A DNA stretch of 64,000 nucleotides. Origin: Brienomyrus brachyistius (Eukaryota > Chordata > Actinopteri > Osteoglossiformes > Mormyridae). The stretch's first letter is position 1; each line of letters starts with the position of its first letter. Position numbers and translations under genes: made by a program. The notes below the pieces were generated by a model. It was not told the DNA's origin. It made no database searches and saw nothing but the letters and a program-made list of their open reading frames with translations. Location of the stretch: the NCBI RefSeq assembly GCF_023856365.1, contig NC_064540.1, forward strand, positions 1,487,501-1,551,500. Reading direction: 5' to 3'. Positions 24,926 through 37,400 of this stretch are shown here, piece by piece.

Positions 24926-27900
24926 ATGAGCGCCGATAACTGCAGTTCTGACTGTCGGATTCCCCTCAGGAATCTCGTCAACCTCGTCAAGTGCGTCCGA
25001 GACCGAGTGAAAGGTACAAGTTGCGCAGAAACATTATTTTGTGCGGCACTGTCGACATGTTATTATTCCCGGAGTCGTTTGGAGGGCCGCTTAAGTTTAT
25101 ACTGTATATCTATGACCGCACCTCAGTCTGATTTAAAAATCGTTTCCTACATTTTTGTGGCGTTGTCATTAAACGAAATTAACAAGGTGATATAATTATT
25201 GTTATGTTATGGTTGTTTAGTATTCTGACTGGTTAAATTTGTAAGCGCCACCATCACATGCAGTTCGGTTAGCGTTAGCTTGTTAGCTGCCCCCTCCCCT
25301 CGCATCATTGCACCTCACCACATATTACTAGTCAGAGTAATAAGGTTTAAAATTCGTTTGAGCACTTTTTAGTGCATTGCAATAGTGTAGTGGTTACCTC
25401 AGGAATGGGAGTGTACGCAGAACTTCACAAATGCACATTTAACAAAAAAAGAGGGAATGTAAAACTACCGAATTTTGCTTATGGATTATACCCATGGAAC
25501 TGTAACTGACTAAAAGTAGTCACTTGAAATACATGCACATTTTGTAGTTATTGAAGATAAGATGTCTAAGAGGGTGGGATCCCATCTCGTCCCTTACTGA
25601 TAGGAAAGTATCGCCATCCTGCAGTAAAAATGTGTGACGCGCCCCTTCGTGTAAACACCTCCCTGCCGTCAGTATTTTTTTTTATTTATTACTATTTTTA
25701 CCCTAATTATGCGTTTCCTCCGTGCCGATATTTAATTAAGCGTTGCGAGAAGGAGGGCAAAGAGGATGACGTTCAGTCAATTCCTTAGAGCTTCCTAAGT
25801 ATCAGTAGTTGACGTTGAGAGTTTGAGGTTTGAATAGTTCCTTTGCTTTTTTGGCGTCGTACATATTGCACTCTGCATTTATGTACCATGAATGCTATGC
25901 ATTGAACCACCTAATATAATGAATGACAAATGATACTGGAGATTTATTTTATTGATCCAGTGAATGATTCTCCCCCACAGACGGAGAATCAAATGAATCA
26001 CATGGGGATTTTAACCTGCCTAATTTCTGGGAAACGCTAGGTTGAGTATTATTAATTTTTATTTCATAATATCAAAGGAACCGTTTCAATTTGTGCTGGA
26101 CATATTTTTCCACCGTAGTCTAACCTAAAATGTATTTGTCATCTGTGGCAACAGCTATTTTGTCATATGTTTGATTGGATGAACTATGTCTTTGGTCACT
26201 TCAGGCAGTTCCATGCACAGTAGGTTTTAAATATTTTTAATACTGATGGTCTTGTGCATGTTTAAGCATGTTTCTGCTCTCAGCAATGACAGCTATAGTT
26301 TATCAACACATTTTAAGATGCCAGAGGTCAGTTTGCAAAGTGTGTTTAGATGCACATGCAGAAATATCAAAGAACTTGAAATACAATTGTGGACAGACTT
26401 TTTGAACTTTTCTGGGCATTAATGCAGATGGTAATTGATACACCTGACGGTATGGCTTTGGGTGTCCCTTATTAATAAGTGTTGCTTGCCTATAAGGAAT
26501 GCCATTATGCCCCCCCCCCCCCCATTCTCTTCCCAGCACAAGCTACCAAATCCACTTCACAGGAAGCCACGAAACTTAGCCTCGTATTCTCCAAGCCACC
26601 GCTGCCATCAGAGCAGGTGGACTGTCGTTCATTCATGCTTATGGTGTAAAAAGTCTGTTTAAATGGGGGAAAAATACATCATGCCTTGGGGGTGGTGTTG
26701 ATGGGAACTATGGTGGAGTTAACAGGCCATTTCAATTTTAGGAGAAAGTGGATGTTGGTCAGTTTTGAAATAATTTGCGCGGAAGGAATTTTCTTTTTTT
26801 TCTGTCTAAAATAGTTCTAATCTGACATGTAATCAATTTTTCAACATACCTGTCTGATTGTGTAGCAGCTTCATATGGGTGGTGATGATAATCTAGTTCA
26901 GCTGATAATGGCGGTGGGGCGTGTGTGAATAAAACGCACATGAATGTAACACCCCGAGTGTGAAGATCACGGCATTCAGCCACATCGGAAGAGGAGCACC
27001 GGTGCTTTTAGCTTAAGCCTTTTTGTTTTTTCCAGGATGCAGAGAAGATGGCAGAATCTTTCCAGAAGTGCATTTTGGCCCTGTCTACAGTCTACATGTG
27101 GTTTCCTAAAAGCCAAGGTCCGTTTGGGTCTCTCTGGGTGGAGCTTCAAGAAAATACCAAAAGTTGAGCACTTCAAGGTGTTGGTTTTCCATTGGCTTAA
27201 AAACTGGTACCGGCACTGAATGACATCACAACGCGAGGCGGGTTATTTTGCACTGAATTAGAAAAATGGCTGCAGTGTGTTATAGGGCTGGATGATGTGC
27301 GATATGAACAACAACATCGGCTGTTGTGCACATGCAATTCATACTTCCAGTCAGCTAGATTAAGATCAGGCTTTTTCTTACCTTCAGTTCTGTATAAGGA
27401 CCTTTATAGCGGATGGAGTTTACATCTCACTAAAACATTTTTATTCTGTCATAGGAAAAAAATGATCATGTTTTACAATTTAAATTATTATTCCTTTTAT
27501 ATATTATCTAATATATATGTTTAAAAATCCATTTAAAGTTTACCTCCGCTGCGTTTGCTTTTGGCATACATCCTCTGAGACAATCGTAATCATTTTCATC
27601 CTTCCTGTTTAAATCACTCCTATAACTTTATGTTGAACTCCTTGTTATACATATATACTGTAAATACCCCAATATTTATTACCAGAAAATCACATTGCAA
27701 TACTAGAAATTTTGCCGTACCGTGCTGTCCTAGTATATTATATATAATACTTTATTTCTTGTTATGCTATCCTGAGCTCTGGTTCTGCCGACCAGATCAC
27801 AGTTAAATTTTCACTGACGTTTCTTGGTTCATAAGGTCGACGTTTCTTGGTCCATAAGATCGATGACATAGTGAGGTTTCTTCTCTGCAGGCATGACGCT

Positions 27901-30900
27901 GCGCAGACTAATCCGAGATGCCACAGTGGAGGTTCTGGAGGGGGTGCTCCAGCTGATAGACGTCATCCTCAGCACACCCCCACAGAGGTAACGGTGCTCG
28001 CATGTAAGCTGCCATTGAGTTGGTCTGTCCTGTATGTGTCTCAGGTCACCTGTGCCGTGCTTCTTCCTGCAGCCTATCGCAAGAGCAGCTCACCTCCACA
28101 GGCAATGTGTGGGCATCATGCGACCAGTTTGCTAACCTTCCTAAAGGTGAGTGCATTTCAACACTTTTCCATGTGGGTTTTTCAGCGTTTATTTGTGATC
28201 AATGACATTTACTGAATTGCAGAAAGCCCGGGAGGTAGGTAGACAAAACTGCCATTAGAGGGCAGTGTTTTGATGCTGTCAGAATATAATGTATTATAAT
28301 GTAATGCAAGTACATGATGATAAAGATGCAACCATTGTAAGTTTGGCTCGTATAAATGTATATTATAAAATATTTACTTGTGTAAATGTACAGTTGGAGG
28401 AATCTGAAATGTCACATGACTGTGTTGCATGTCTCTCCCTGCAGATAACCGGGCCGCGGTGCTCAGCTTGCTGACCTCTCATATTGCTGTGGTGAAGGAC
28501 GCCATAGAGGAAATGGAACAGGTCCATCGATTTCCTCCTTTTTTCGTGACAAATTTGAATGTCTATAGGCTTTATTTTGAGAGGTGTTAGTGTGGGTTCC
28601 CTCTTTGGGTGATGGAAGCATGACCTACAAAGCAAAGCATCATTCTTAGTAGCTTAATTCAGTGATTGGTACTTTTTTGTTAACTTAAGGCTATCTGAAG
28701 GTTAATTATACATAAATATGTTTGCTGATTTAGCTGCTAAGGCCTTGTCCTGCTTGCTTGGATTAAATGACACATCGGGGAGTGTTGGAATAGTCCATTC
28801 CCAGCGTTAGCTGGACAGAAAGGAAGCTCACCATCTCCGCACATCTAGTCGTTTTCTGTAATTGCAGCAGTTGCTGGCCTTCACTTTTAAGATCACGTAA
28901 TACTGACTGGCTTTCTTGGGCATATTTACCAGGCACAGACAGAGGCCCTAGACCCCTTTAGTGACGTCTTGGATGATGAGGATCTTGACTCCCGGGGAAA
29001 CAGAGACACGTATTGGTCAGAATCGGACCGGGAGCTCATGGCTCCGTGTCAGGGCCTGATGAAGGCATCCGCGGCGTGCCTGCGGAAGTTGACTGCCGCC
29101 GTGAAATCTAATGGCAACGCGAGCAGTTCAGAGAGCATCGCACAGCTGGATGACCTTGCTGACATCACCAAAGACATAAGCCCAAGGTCAGGCCGATTGG
29201 TAGTCCTGTCCCTATGTTTGCGAAATGGCTATGGGGACCCCTAGTGGTAGCTATTTAGTGCAGTATTAAATATATATGGCCTTCCCCAGAAAAATCTGTT
29301 TGAAGATGCATAGATAAATATACCAGGCTTAAATATGCAAAAATATATTTCTCTATCACCTTAACCATTGGCCACTCCATTTAAAAAAGGCACTATGCAG
29401 GTTTAATTAACTTAGATTAACTGTCATTGTCCTTTAATCACCAGCGATGTGTGCGTGCTGTTGTTGCACAATCCAGGTGTGGCCCTGATGAGCTGTGTGA
29501 ATGAGCACAGTAATGTAACGTCACGCATGTTGCCCAATAAACCCTGCTGTTATGCCTATTCTCCGTAACACTTCTGTATTTCCATACGGACACCTGATTA
29601 CACACCTGCAATTTGAAGGTGTGGCATATTTTGCATAGATGCAGTTGGATGACTCGCATCATTACAGTCTAATGATTTCATAGGAAAAATGGGGAAATGT
29701 TGAACGGAAATCTAGTATAGGTGCAATGTAGCCACCAAAGCGACATACAGATTAATTAGTTTTACTAGTAGATGTGTAGAACATCGTGTGGACATGATGG
29801 TTTGTTATTCAGTGCCGGGCCCAGAACAAAATCACTGAAGGTACATCTGAAATTTATGAGGGGGCAAAATCACCACAATCATGCCGCAGTCGCGTTCTGA
29901 TTGGCTTCCACACTTGTAAACCCAAGCCTGTTATCATTTATATATATATACACACCTCATTTAATATTATAATGGTGCTCAAAAGCTGTTCAGTATTTTT
30001 AGAAGTGAGAGACACCACTGTCAAAACACAAATGTTCCATTTGATACATTTAGTAAATGACATTTTAATTCTGTTTCCTTGTTAGTGTTGATGATCTTGC
30101 CCTCAGTCTTTACCCACCAATGGACTACTGTGGAGTACAGCAAAATGTAAGTCTGGAAAGAAATGTGTTCAAAAGTAGAAACTTTCCTTTCATCCGGTGT
30201 CTTTAGTAATCTTCAGATGTATGTCAGGCTCCCATAGCTGCCTCGAAAGCAGGGTTTGCGCCTGTGATTGGCTAGTGCCACGGAGTATGTGGGCCTCTTG
30301 TTTGTCTGTTATACATGTGCTGCGCTGTGCGGGTAACCAGCACAGATAGGTACAGCAGACAGTCTGTCAGCGTTGGCAACCGGGCAGGAAGCCGGTCTGT
30401 GCCAGCGAGCCAAAATCAAGGCGTTCTGGCAATCAAAGACCCCCTTTGGGTGCGATGGTGCCACTTATACTGCAAATTTCCCGCCTCTAGTCGCTGACTA
30501 ATACTGTCTCGCATATTGTTTCCACCCCTTTGGAAATGGTTCCATTTATTATTTCACTTTAGTCGAATTAGTTGAATTTTCGCGGTCTGGTTTGGGAAAG
30601 AAAATGTCAGTATTTATAAAGTAACTGATTCAGGTACTAAGGATTTGTGTAAAGTTTGTTTTTCTTTGAAGGAATAACGGCAGCAATAATAAATGTTTCC
30701 AGGCATGCAAGGTGGCCGGCGTATTGAGGAAGGTGCTGGAGATCGCGAGGTGGGTGTTGTCACGGCGCCCCTGCACCTCATCTCGCATGCAAGCCGCCAT
30801 TCGGGCTGCAGTGTGACGCCGACACCCAGCCCGCTGCTCGGGAGAGTGACGCCGCTGTGCTTCTGTTTTCTCATCCTTCACTCCTGAAACGCACCTTTCC

Positions 30901-31042
30901 CCCCCCCCCCTTTGCCCCGTCCCCGTTTCTCAGAGCAAGTCATGTCTGCCTGGAGGCCGACCAGAGCTGGGTGGAGTTTTTGGGTGGAGCAGTCGACCAC
31001 AACCTGCAGAAAGTCAGCGCTTTGGCGCAGGGCTGTGGCTGA
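24926..31042 (+). CDS. ccndbp1: Cyclin D1-binding protein 1 (GCIP)
   Basis: CCNDBP1/GCIP is a helix-loop-helix-type protein without a basic region; it binds D cyclins and HLH factors and restrains cell-cycle entry (known for the family). Eleven exons: 24926-25013, 25981-26040, 26537-26616, 27036-27117, 27891-27987, 28073-28146, 28445-28521, 28933-29186, 30086-30146, 30703-30749, 30934-31042. They sum to 1029 nt, giving 342 aa (human 360). Recognisable blocks include STSQEATKLSLVFSKPPLP, LRRLIRDATVEVLEGVLQL, DNRAAVLSLLTSHIAVVKDA, the acidic stretch ending DTYWSESDRELMAPC, AQLDDLADITKDISPSVDDL and SLYPPMDYCGV. The start MSADN was chosen for its match in length to relatives; an upstream in-frame ATG at 24875 is possible. 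The gene runs convergently with the transglutaminase gene, as expected for the CCNDBP1-TGM5 neighbourhood. Confidence 0.93.
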
Positions 31043-31293
31043 CACGGGCCCGTGACGCTCGATTTTCGCGAATTGTGTGATGTAATCCTGAATGCTTCTC
31101 CTCTTTTGAACTGTGCCTGCATGTGGGATGACTGACAGCTTTGGCGAATACAGTATGATGAGTCTGACCAGAAATAAGTCTGCCTTTTCATTTTGTAGTA
31201 CCAGTGTACACAAAAAGCAGCCCATCTTTTGTCATTGCACAAAACGTCTTGTATTTAATCTTTTTGTAAACCAAAAACACATCTGTGAATTTG

Positions 31294-31299
31294 AATAAA
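31294..31299 (+). terminator. ccndbp1 polyadenylation signal
   Basis: AATAAA 252 bases after the ccndbp1 stop. It lies only 40 bases from the opposing tgm signal at 31344-31339, so the two transcripts should end tail to tail or overlap slightly. Confidence 0.7.
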
Positions 31300-31338
31300 C
31301 AATGACCCAGTCCTGTTAATCGGTGGCGTTTTGTAGGA

Positions 31339-31344
31339 TTTATT
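31339..31344 (-). terminator. Transglutaminase gene polyadenylation signal
   Basis: AATAAA on the minus strand, 110 bases past the transglutaminase stop codon at 31456-31454. Confidence 0.65.
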
Positions 31345-31453
31345 TTTCTTTGTAGAGGAAGAGTACATTTCTCTCTGATATGCGCATCACAGGTTGGTAG
31401 GCAACCTGCTTTGTAGAATCCAACCAGTTCTTCACGTTTGAGTCCGTTGAGAG

Positions 31454-34400
31454 CTAAACCCAAGGTGCTGTGTAGGCAGGTTTCACGTCGACAGCAATGC
31501 TTGTGTTGATGTCCGTGAACAAGTCGCAGTTGAAGTTGGCCTGCAGCTGCCTGGCACCGGCTCTGTACGGCACGAAGGGCACCAGCACTCGAATCTGAGT
31601 ATTGGGTTTGATGGAAGACAGGCTAGGGAAAGAACACATCCATCAAAACTGGACCAGGACATTAATACAGTAATATGTGACACTGTGCCAAGGTCTTAGG
31701 CAATCAAAGAATATGTGTCAATGATCTTCATGTTGGTGTAAAGCTGATGTCTGTCAAAGTGAGTTAACTATTTTAAAACCCCTCTTAACCATCTGAATAT
31801 TTGCAGCAAATTTCCAACACGCCCATGTATTTTTGACACGACTTCTAGGGCACCATTTTTTATTAATCAATACCTAATTAAATTGAGAAATTTAACTCGT
31901 TAGATTTGTTGATTGGTGATGAAATTTAACGAGTACAGGGATTGGCTGTGGTGGCTCATAGAAGAGGCTTTGGAAACAAAGCAGTGGTATTATAACCATC
32001 TAACAAGATATCAGTAATTTATTAGAGAACACGAGAAATTGTTAGTTTTCATTGTGTTGCCGTTAACTTGCATATGTTCTAATGTAAAAATAAACCCTAA
32101 TGTCTTAGCAGCAGACACAAAGCAACAAACAAGCGTGCAGAGTGTGAAGCAGAATCCGTTAACGGCAAGGAGCAGTTTGTCAGGATATACAAACGCTCAC
32201 TAAAACCTCTTTACCCAGGATTTTCGTAATCAGCTAAGGAGTTTCAGAAACATTGTAGGTGATTAATTCTATGACTATATCTATTATTTTACTTGGCCAC
32301 AAGCTTGCTTCTGTCATACTCCGCAGGTAGCATATCATACGCCCCCTCTGCCCTGCCTCTGCGATGATGATTATTACGGCAAAGTAAGATATGAATTTTT
32401 GTTTTATGCACTTGGAAGATGAGTCTCACTAACTTGGTCTCCTGGACGTCTGCCAGTAACCCAGAGCCGCTGACGGTGACCTTACAGCCTGTGAGTATCA
32501 TGGAGACGGGGTTCTCAAAATCCACCTCTGCGGTCATTTTGGAGCCCTGGAGAGCCGTCCCCGTTGTCTGGAGGAAGAAAAGCCAAATTGCTTTAAAGTT
32601 TCACCTGCCGCTGTTTGCTTGTGTGTCTCAATAACAGCTAGAAGTGCAGTTGAAGTCACACTTGTTGAATCAAAACCGCTGCTATTTGTTAAGATTTGTC
32701 TCAAGAAGTAGGGAACTATCCCATAGTTATTATGACTACCTTTACAATCTTTTAAAGACCTTTTTTTGTCATTATGAATGTTTACAATATATTTTTATAG
32801 TTTCCCTCCCATTTTTGCTTCTTTTTATCAAGAAACATATGACAACATAATTTTAGAAGACCTAGTGCAAACATACTTCCTAAGCTAAATCTTGTCAAGT
32901 TCTGAAACTGGCCTGTGTTTCCAAGACGTCGTACGAGAGAAGACCACACTCACGGTTATGGTGAGTTTGGGGTTTTCTGGCACAATGACTTTCTCTGAGT
33001 GGTAGCTGACCCCAGCGTTATCCAGTTCTGTGACGATAGCGCTCACTCTGATAGCGTTCCTCCCCAGTAGAGTAGCATAGACTGAGTAGGCGATCTGAAT
33101 GGGGATGCTCATCTCTGTGGACACAAAACGGGACACTGGTTTGGTTTTTAGGCATTAGTATTGGCCTTAACTGAGTTCTTAAATCCTGACATAATTTATT
33201 CAGGGTTAAACAAGGTTCTTCCCTTTACACAAGGCTTGTGTTGTTTTTACAGAAGAAGCCAAATCCTGTACCTTTGCTGGAAAGCAGCAATGTCTCTGAC
33301 TCTTTGGTCCAGATAATTGCCCCAGGCACACCATTGTAGCGCATGACCTGAGCAAGCAGGTGGATCCGGAGCTTCTTGGATGCCTGGTTGCTGTTGTTCA
33401 GAACCAGACTAAGGTTGATGTCCTTGCCATTGATCGGCTTGCTGACCTCTACTATCTTCAGCTGTAGGCCACGAGATCCAGGAGGTGAATTTGGGGTGTT
33501 ACTCAAAGGCTTGGTCCCTCTCTTCACAGCTTCTTCGTACACCTGCCTCTCCTTCTCTGTACCTGCACATAACATACGAATGACATGCTTTGATGATCAG
33601 TATCAAACCAGACCTACATTCACATAAAAGTGCTTTGAGATTGTAGGCATTGATTGAGGTGAAACCTTTCAGTATCTCAACAGTCAGACCTACCCTCTGG
33701 GTATTTGTAGCTCGCTGTGATGTCTGATCTCTTGTTCATCCCGACCATTTTAGTGCTTATGTTCTGTCCCACTTCACATGTGTCTGAATTAAGCATTATT
33801 TTAGAGCCATTGGATAAAATCTTCCAGGTGACAATATCAGCGTTGACCTCAGCGAAGACAAAAGGAACGTCGTATTTGACATCTACATGACCTTCCAGCA
33901 CAGCTTTGACTGGGGCTGGTCCACAGCAGTACAGTTCTACAAAGAAGGGAAAGCCAACTTTCAGAGGTTCTCGTGGAGAAGCCGGGGTTCCAGTCAGATT
34001 GCTTTTTGCTCCAGTTTCTGTAATGGCTCAAAGCCACATTCACCTTGTGTCCTCTAATCCTTTACCTGATTTCCACTTTGCTCTAAAATTATATGTTGGT
34101 TTTTGGGCATCTAGTGAGTAAGTGTTTCTTAGCCCTACGTTAAAGAATACATGCCAATCGCTACAAAGTTGAAGAGACAACTGAATCTTTAATCTTGGCT
34201 GCAATGTTTTGTTAGCTATTATTAGGCTTTTAGACATATACTGAACAAAAATATAAACGCAACACTTTTGTTTTTGCTCCCATTTTTCATGAGATGGACT
34301 TAAAGACCTACAATTCATTCTAGATACACAATATTACCATTTCTCTCAAACATTTCTCACAAATCAGTCTAAATGTGTGATAGTGAGCACTTCTGCTTTG

Positions 34401-37400
34401 CTGAGATAATCCATCCCACCTCACAGGTGTGCCACATCAAGATGCTGATCTGACATCATGGGTAGTGCACAGGTGTACCTTATACTGCCCACAATAAAAG
34501 GCCACCCTGGAATGTGCAGTTTTGTCTCACAGCAAAATGCCACAGATGCCACAAGCATTGAGGGAGCGTGCAATTGGCATGCTGACAGCAGGAATGTCAA
34601 CCAGATCTGTTGCTCGTGCATTGAATGTTCATTTCTCAACCATAAGCCGTCTCCAAAGGCGTTTCAGAGAATATGGCAGTACATCCAACCGGCCTCACAA
34701 CCGCAGACCACGTGTAACCACACCAGCCCAGGACCTCCACATCCAGCAGGTTCACCTCTAAGATCGTCTGAGACCAGCCACTCAGACAGATAATGCACGG
34801 CCCCATGTTGCAAGGATCTGTACACAGTTCTTGGAAGCTGAAAATGTCCCAGTTCTTGCATGGCCAGCATACTCACCGGACATGTCACCCGTTGAGCATG
34901 TTTGGGATGTGCTTGACCGGCGTATACGACAGCGTGTACCAGTTCCCACTAATATCCAACAACTTCGCACAGCCATTGAAGAGGAGTGGACCAACATTCC
35001 ACAGGCCACAATTGACAATCTGATAAACTCTATGCGAAGAAGATGTGTTGCATTGCATGAGGCAAATGGTGGTCACACCAGATACTGACCGGTTCTGAGT
35101 CCCCAGACCCCCAATAAAGCAAAAAACTGCACATTCCAGGGTGGCCTTTTATTGTGGGCAGTATAAGGTACACCTGTGCACTACCCATGATGTCAGATCA
35201 GCATCTTGATGTGGCACACCTGTGAGGTGGGATGGATTATCTCAGCAAAGCAGAAGTGCTCACTATCACACATTTAGACTGATTTGTGAGAAATGTTTGA
35301 GAGAAATGGTAATATTGTGTATCTGGAATGAATTGTAGATCTTTAAGTCCATCTCATAAAAAATGGGAGCAAAAACAAAAGTGTTGCGTTTATATTTTTG
35401 TTCAGTGTAGATGTGAAATGGAATGTGGACTTCACCATCGCTTGTTTCTTGAGGTGTGGGGTCCACCACCTGCCAGCCATCATAGAAATCTCCAGAAAGG
35501 TCGGGGCGCCTCATCCAGGCCTCCACCCACACATGGAAGTTCCTACATCAGTACAGAGTTAGGAGAGGCTCAGACCTTTTGGTATTTTATGCATTGGCAG
35601 GATGTGAGTTTTGCCATGGGACAGCTACCATATACTGTCTTTTTCTTTGTTAGGAATGTGTCCACTCTATGCGCGGTATTGGTCAACGACAAGATTACCG
35701 TCCGTGTCGTGTGCTGACTGGAAATTGGTGACCACTCGAGTAGGGATTCCCACGCACCTCAGAACTGCATTTGGAATTTATAAATTAGCTATAAAACAGC
35801 TGAATTGAAATATATACAGATATGTACAGTTCCCCCTGTTATTAATGCAGATTATATACTTCCTCCATAAAAGAGACGGTTGCCACCTTCTCAACATACC
35901 TGTGCATAGGACTGCTGCAAACACCCAGCACTGACCGTACTTCACAGAATTGTATTTCCTGGCCCACTTCCTTAGGATTTCCACACTGTTGTTCCAGGAT
36001 GTTGGTGGTGTACCGTCTGAGAAGTCATCACGCCATTTGCCCAATAAAACCCCTCCGTCATCTTGGGCATTAATCTGAAAGGGGTGCAAAAGCAATCTAT
36101 TGCTATAATATTATTTTTATAGCTTTATACAGCAGTGTGATTTGCCATGAATTTGCCCTAACAGTGTAGCAAGCAAGCTATTTTTTTATTAAAACAAAAT
36201 TACTTTTGTAGTGAATGTTTTTTAACAAACTGTACAAATGTCTCAGTAAATATTATAATTTACTGACGTCGACACATATGTGGGCTGCAGGTACATTTAC
36301 ACCGCGAGCGGAGACCTCGTCAAAGTGATCGGATTTCATTCATTATTATGCGTTGTGTAATTTGGGCAGTGGAAGCGTCAAAATGAAGTTGAAGCCTGGT
36401 CAACTTTATGGTAATGAGCTTTGAGGCGTTTCGGCAGCAGCAAATCAGAGTGTAGAGAGCATTCTACAGAACATGAGCATGTAAATTTTTGTTCCGACCA
36501 CACCGTTATCAAGCACAGTGGAGGGGAAGCTGTATGGTACACCAGCGGGGTGTAAAGTATAACACAGAATACGTCTCCATACAGCATTTTTTTACACTCT
36601 AGATGTCACGATCGGCAGAAGCGAGAGCGGCGATCGTGCGGGAAAGCAGGCAAGCAGGAAGCAGGAAGGCAGAATATGGGTCAAAACTGGAGTTTAATTA
36701 AGAAGCCGGGGACCGGGAAACAGCTCACGCTTACAAACATCAATGACAGACAAGGAAAACTGGGGAGACCAGGACTTAAATACACAAGACTGATTGAAAG
36801 CAAACTGACACAGCTGGGTACGATCCAGGAAACACACGTGGGTAAGCAGGGGGCGTGGCACACAGGAGGAGCGGACGAGCCGGGCATGACACTAGACATG
36901 GTACAAATATATGAAACGGCATTGGGGTCAAAACACTCTGAACCAATACGTCAAATTTTCACATCTTAAGGTGTTAAAAATGAACATCTTAACACGTTCA
37001 CATTTGACGTCTTAAGACGTCTTAATTTGAGTACTACCACTTCACCAGTTTCAGAGGGGAATCCGCATATACCATAATTACAAGAAAGGAAACAGTTCCC
37101 TGCCCACATGAAAAACAGTGGGAACTGCCTATAGTGATGACAGATACATAAAGCGCTCATACAGATATAAAAGTCTGGGACAGAAACATTCCTGTACAAA
37201 TACTGTTTAAATAATTTGCTTATAGTTATCAAGTAGTTCAAGTAGTGCCAAGAAAGAGCCACTGAGATGCAGCAGCGAAACTACAATAAGCTGTATTTTA
37301 TGTACAGTATAGTCCTGCATTATAGAGTATTTGAATTATCCATCCATCCATCCATTTTCCAAACCGCTTATCCTACTGGGTCGCGGGGGCTCCGGAGCCT

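Noticed and set aside
34522..35088. Active Tc1 transposase gene
   Set aside because: The central catalytic region is deleted and the two halves are separated by a stop; only a remnant.
35667..35669. In-frame stop of tgm as a selenocysteine codon
   Set aside because: The codon is TAG rather than TGA, transglutaminases are not selenoproteins, and no SECIS-like need is known.
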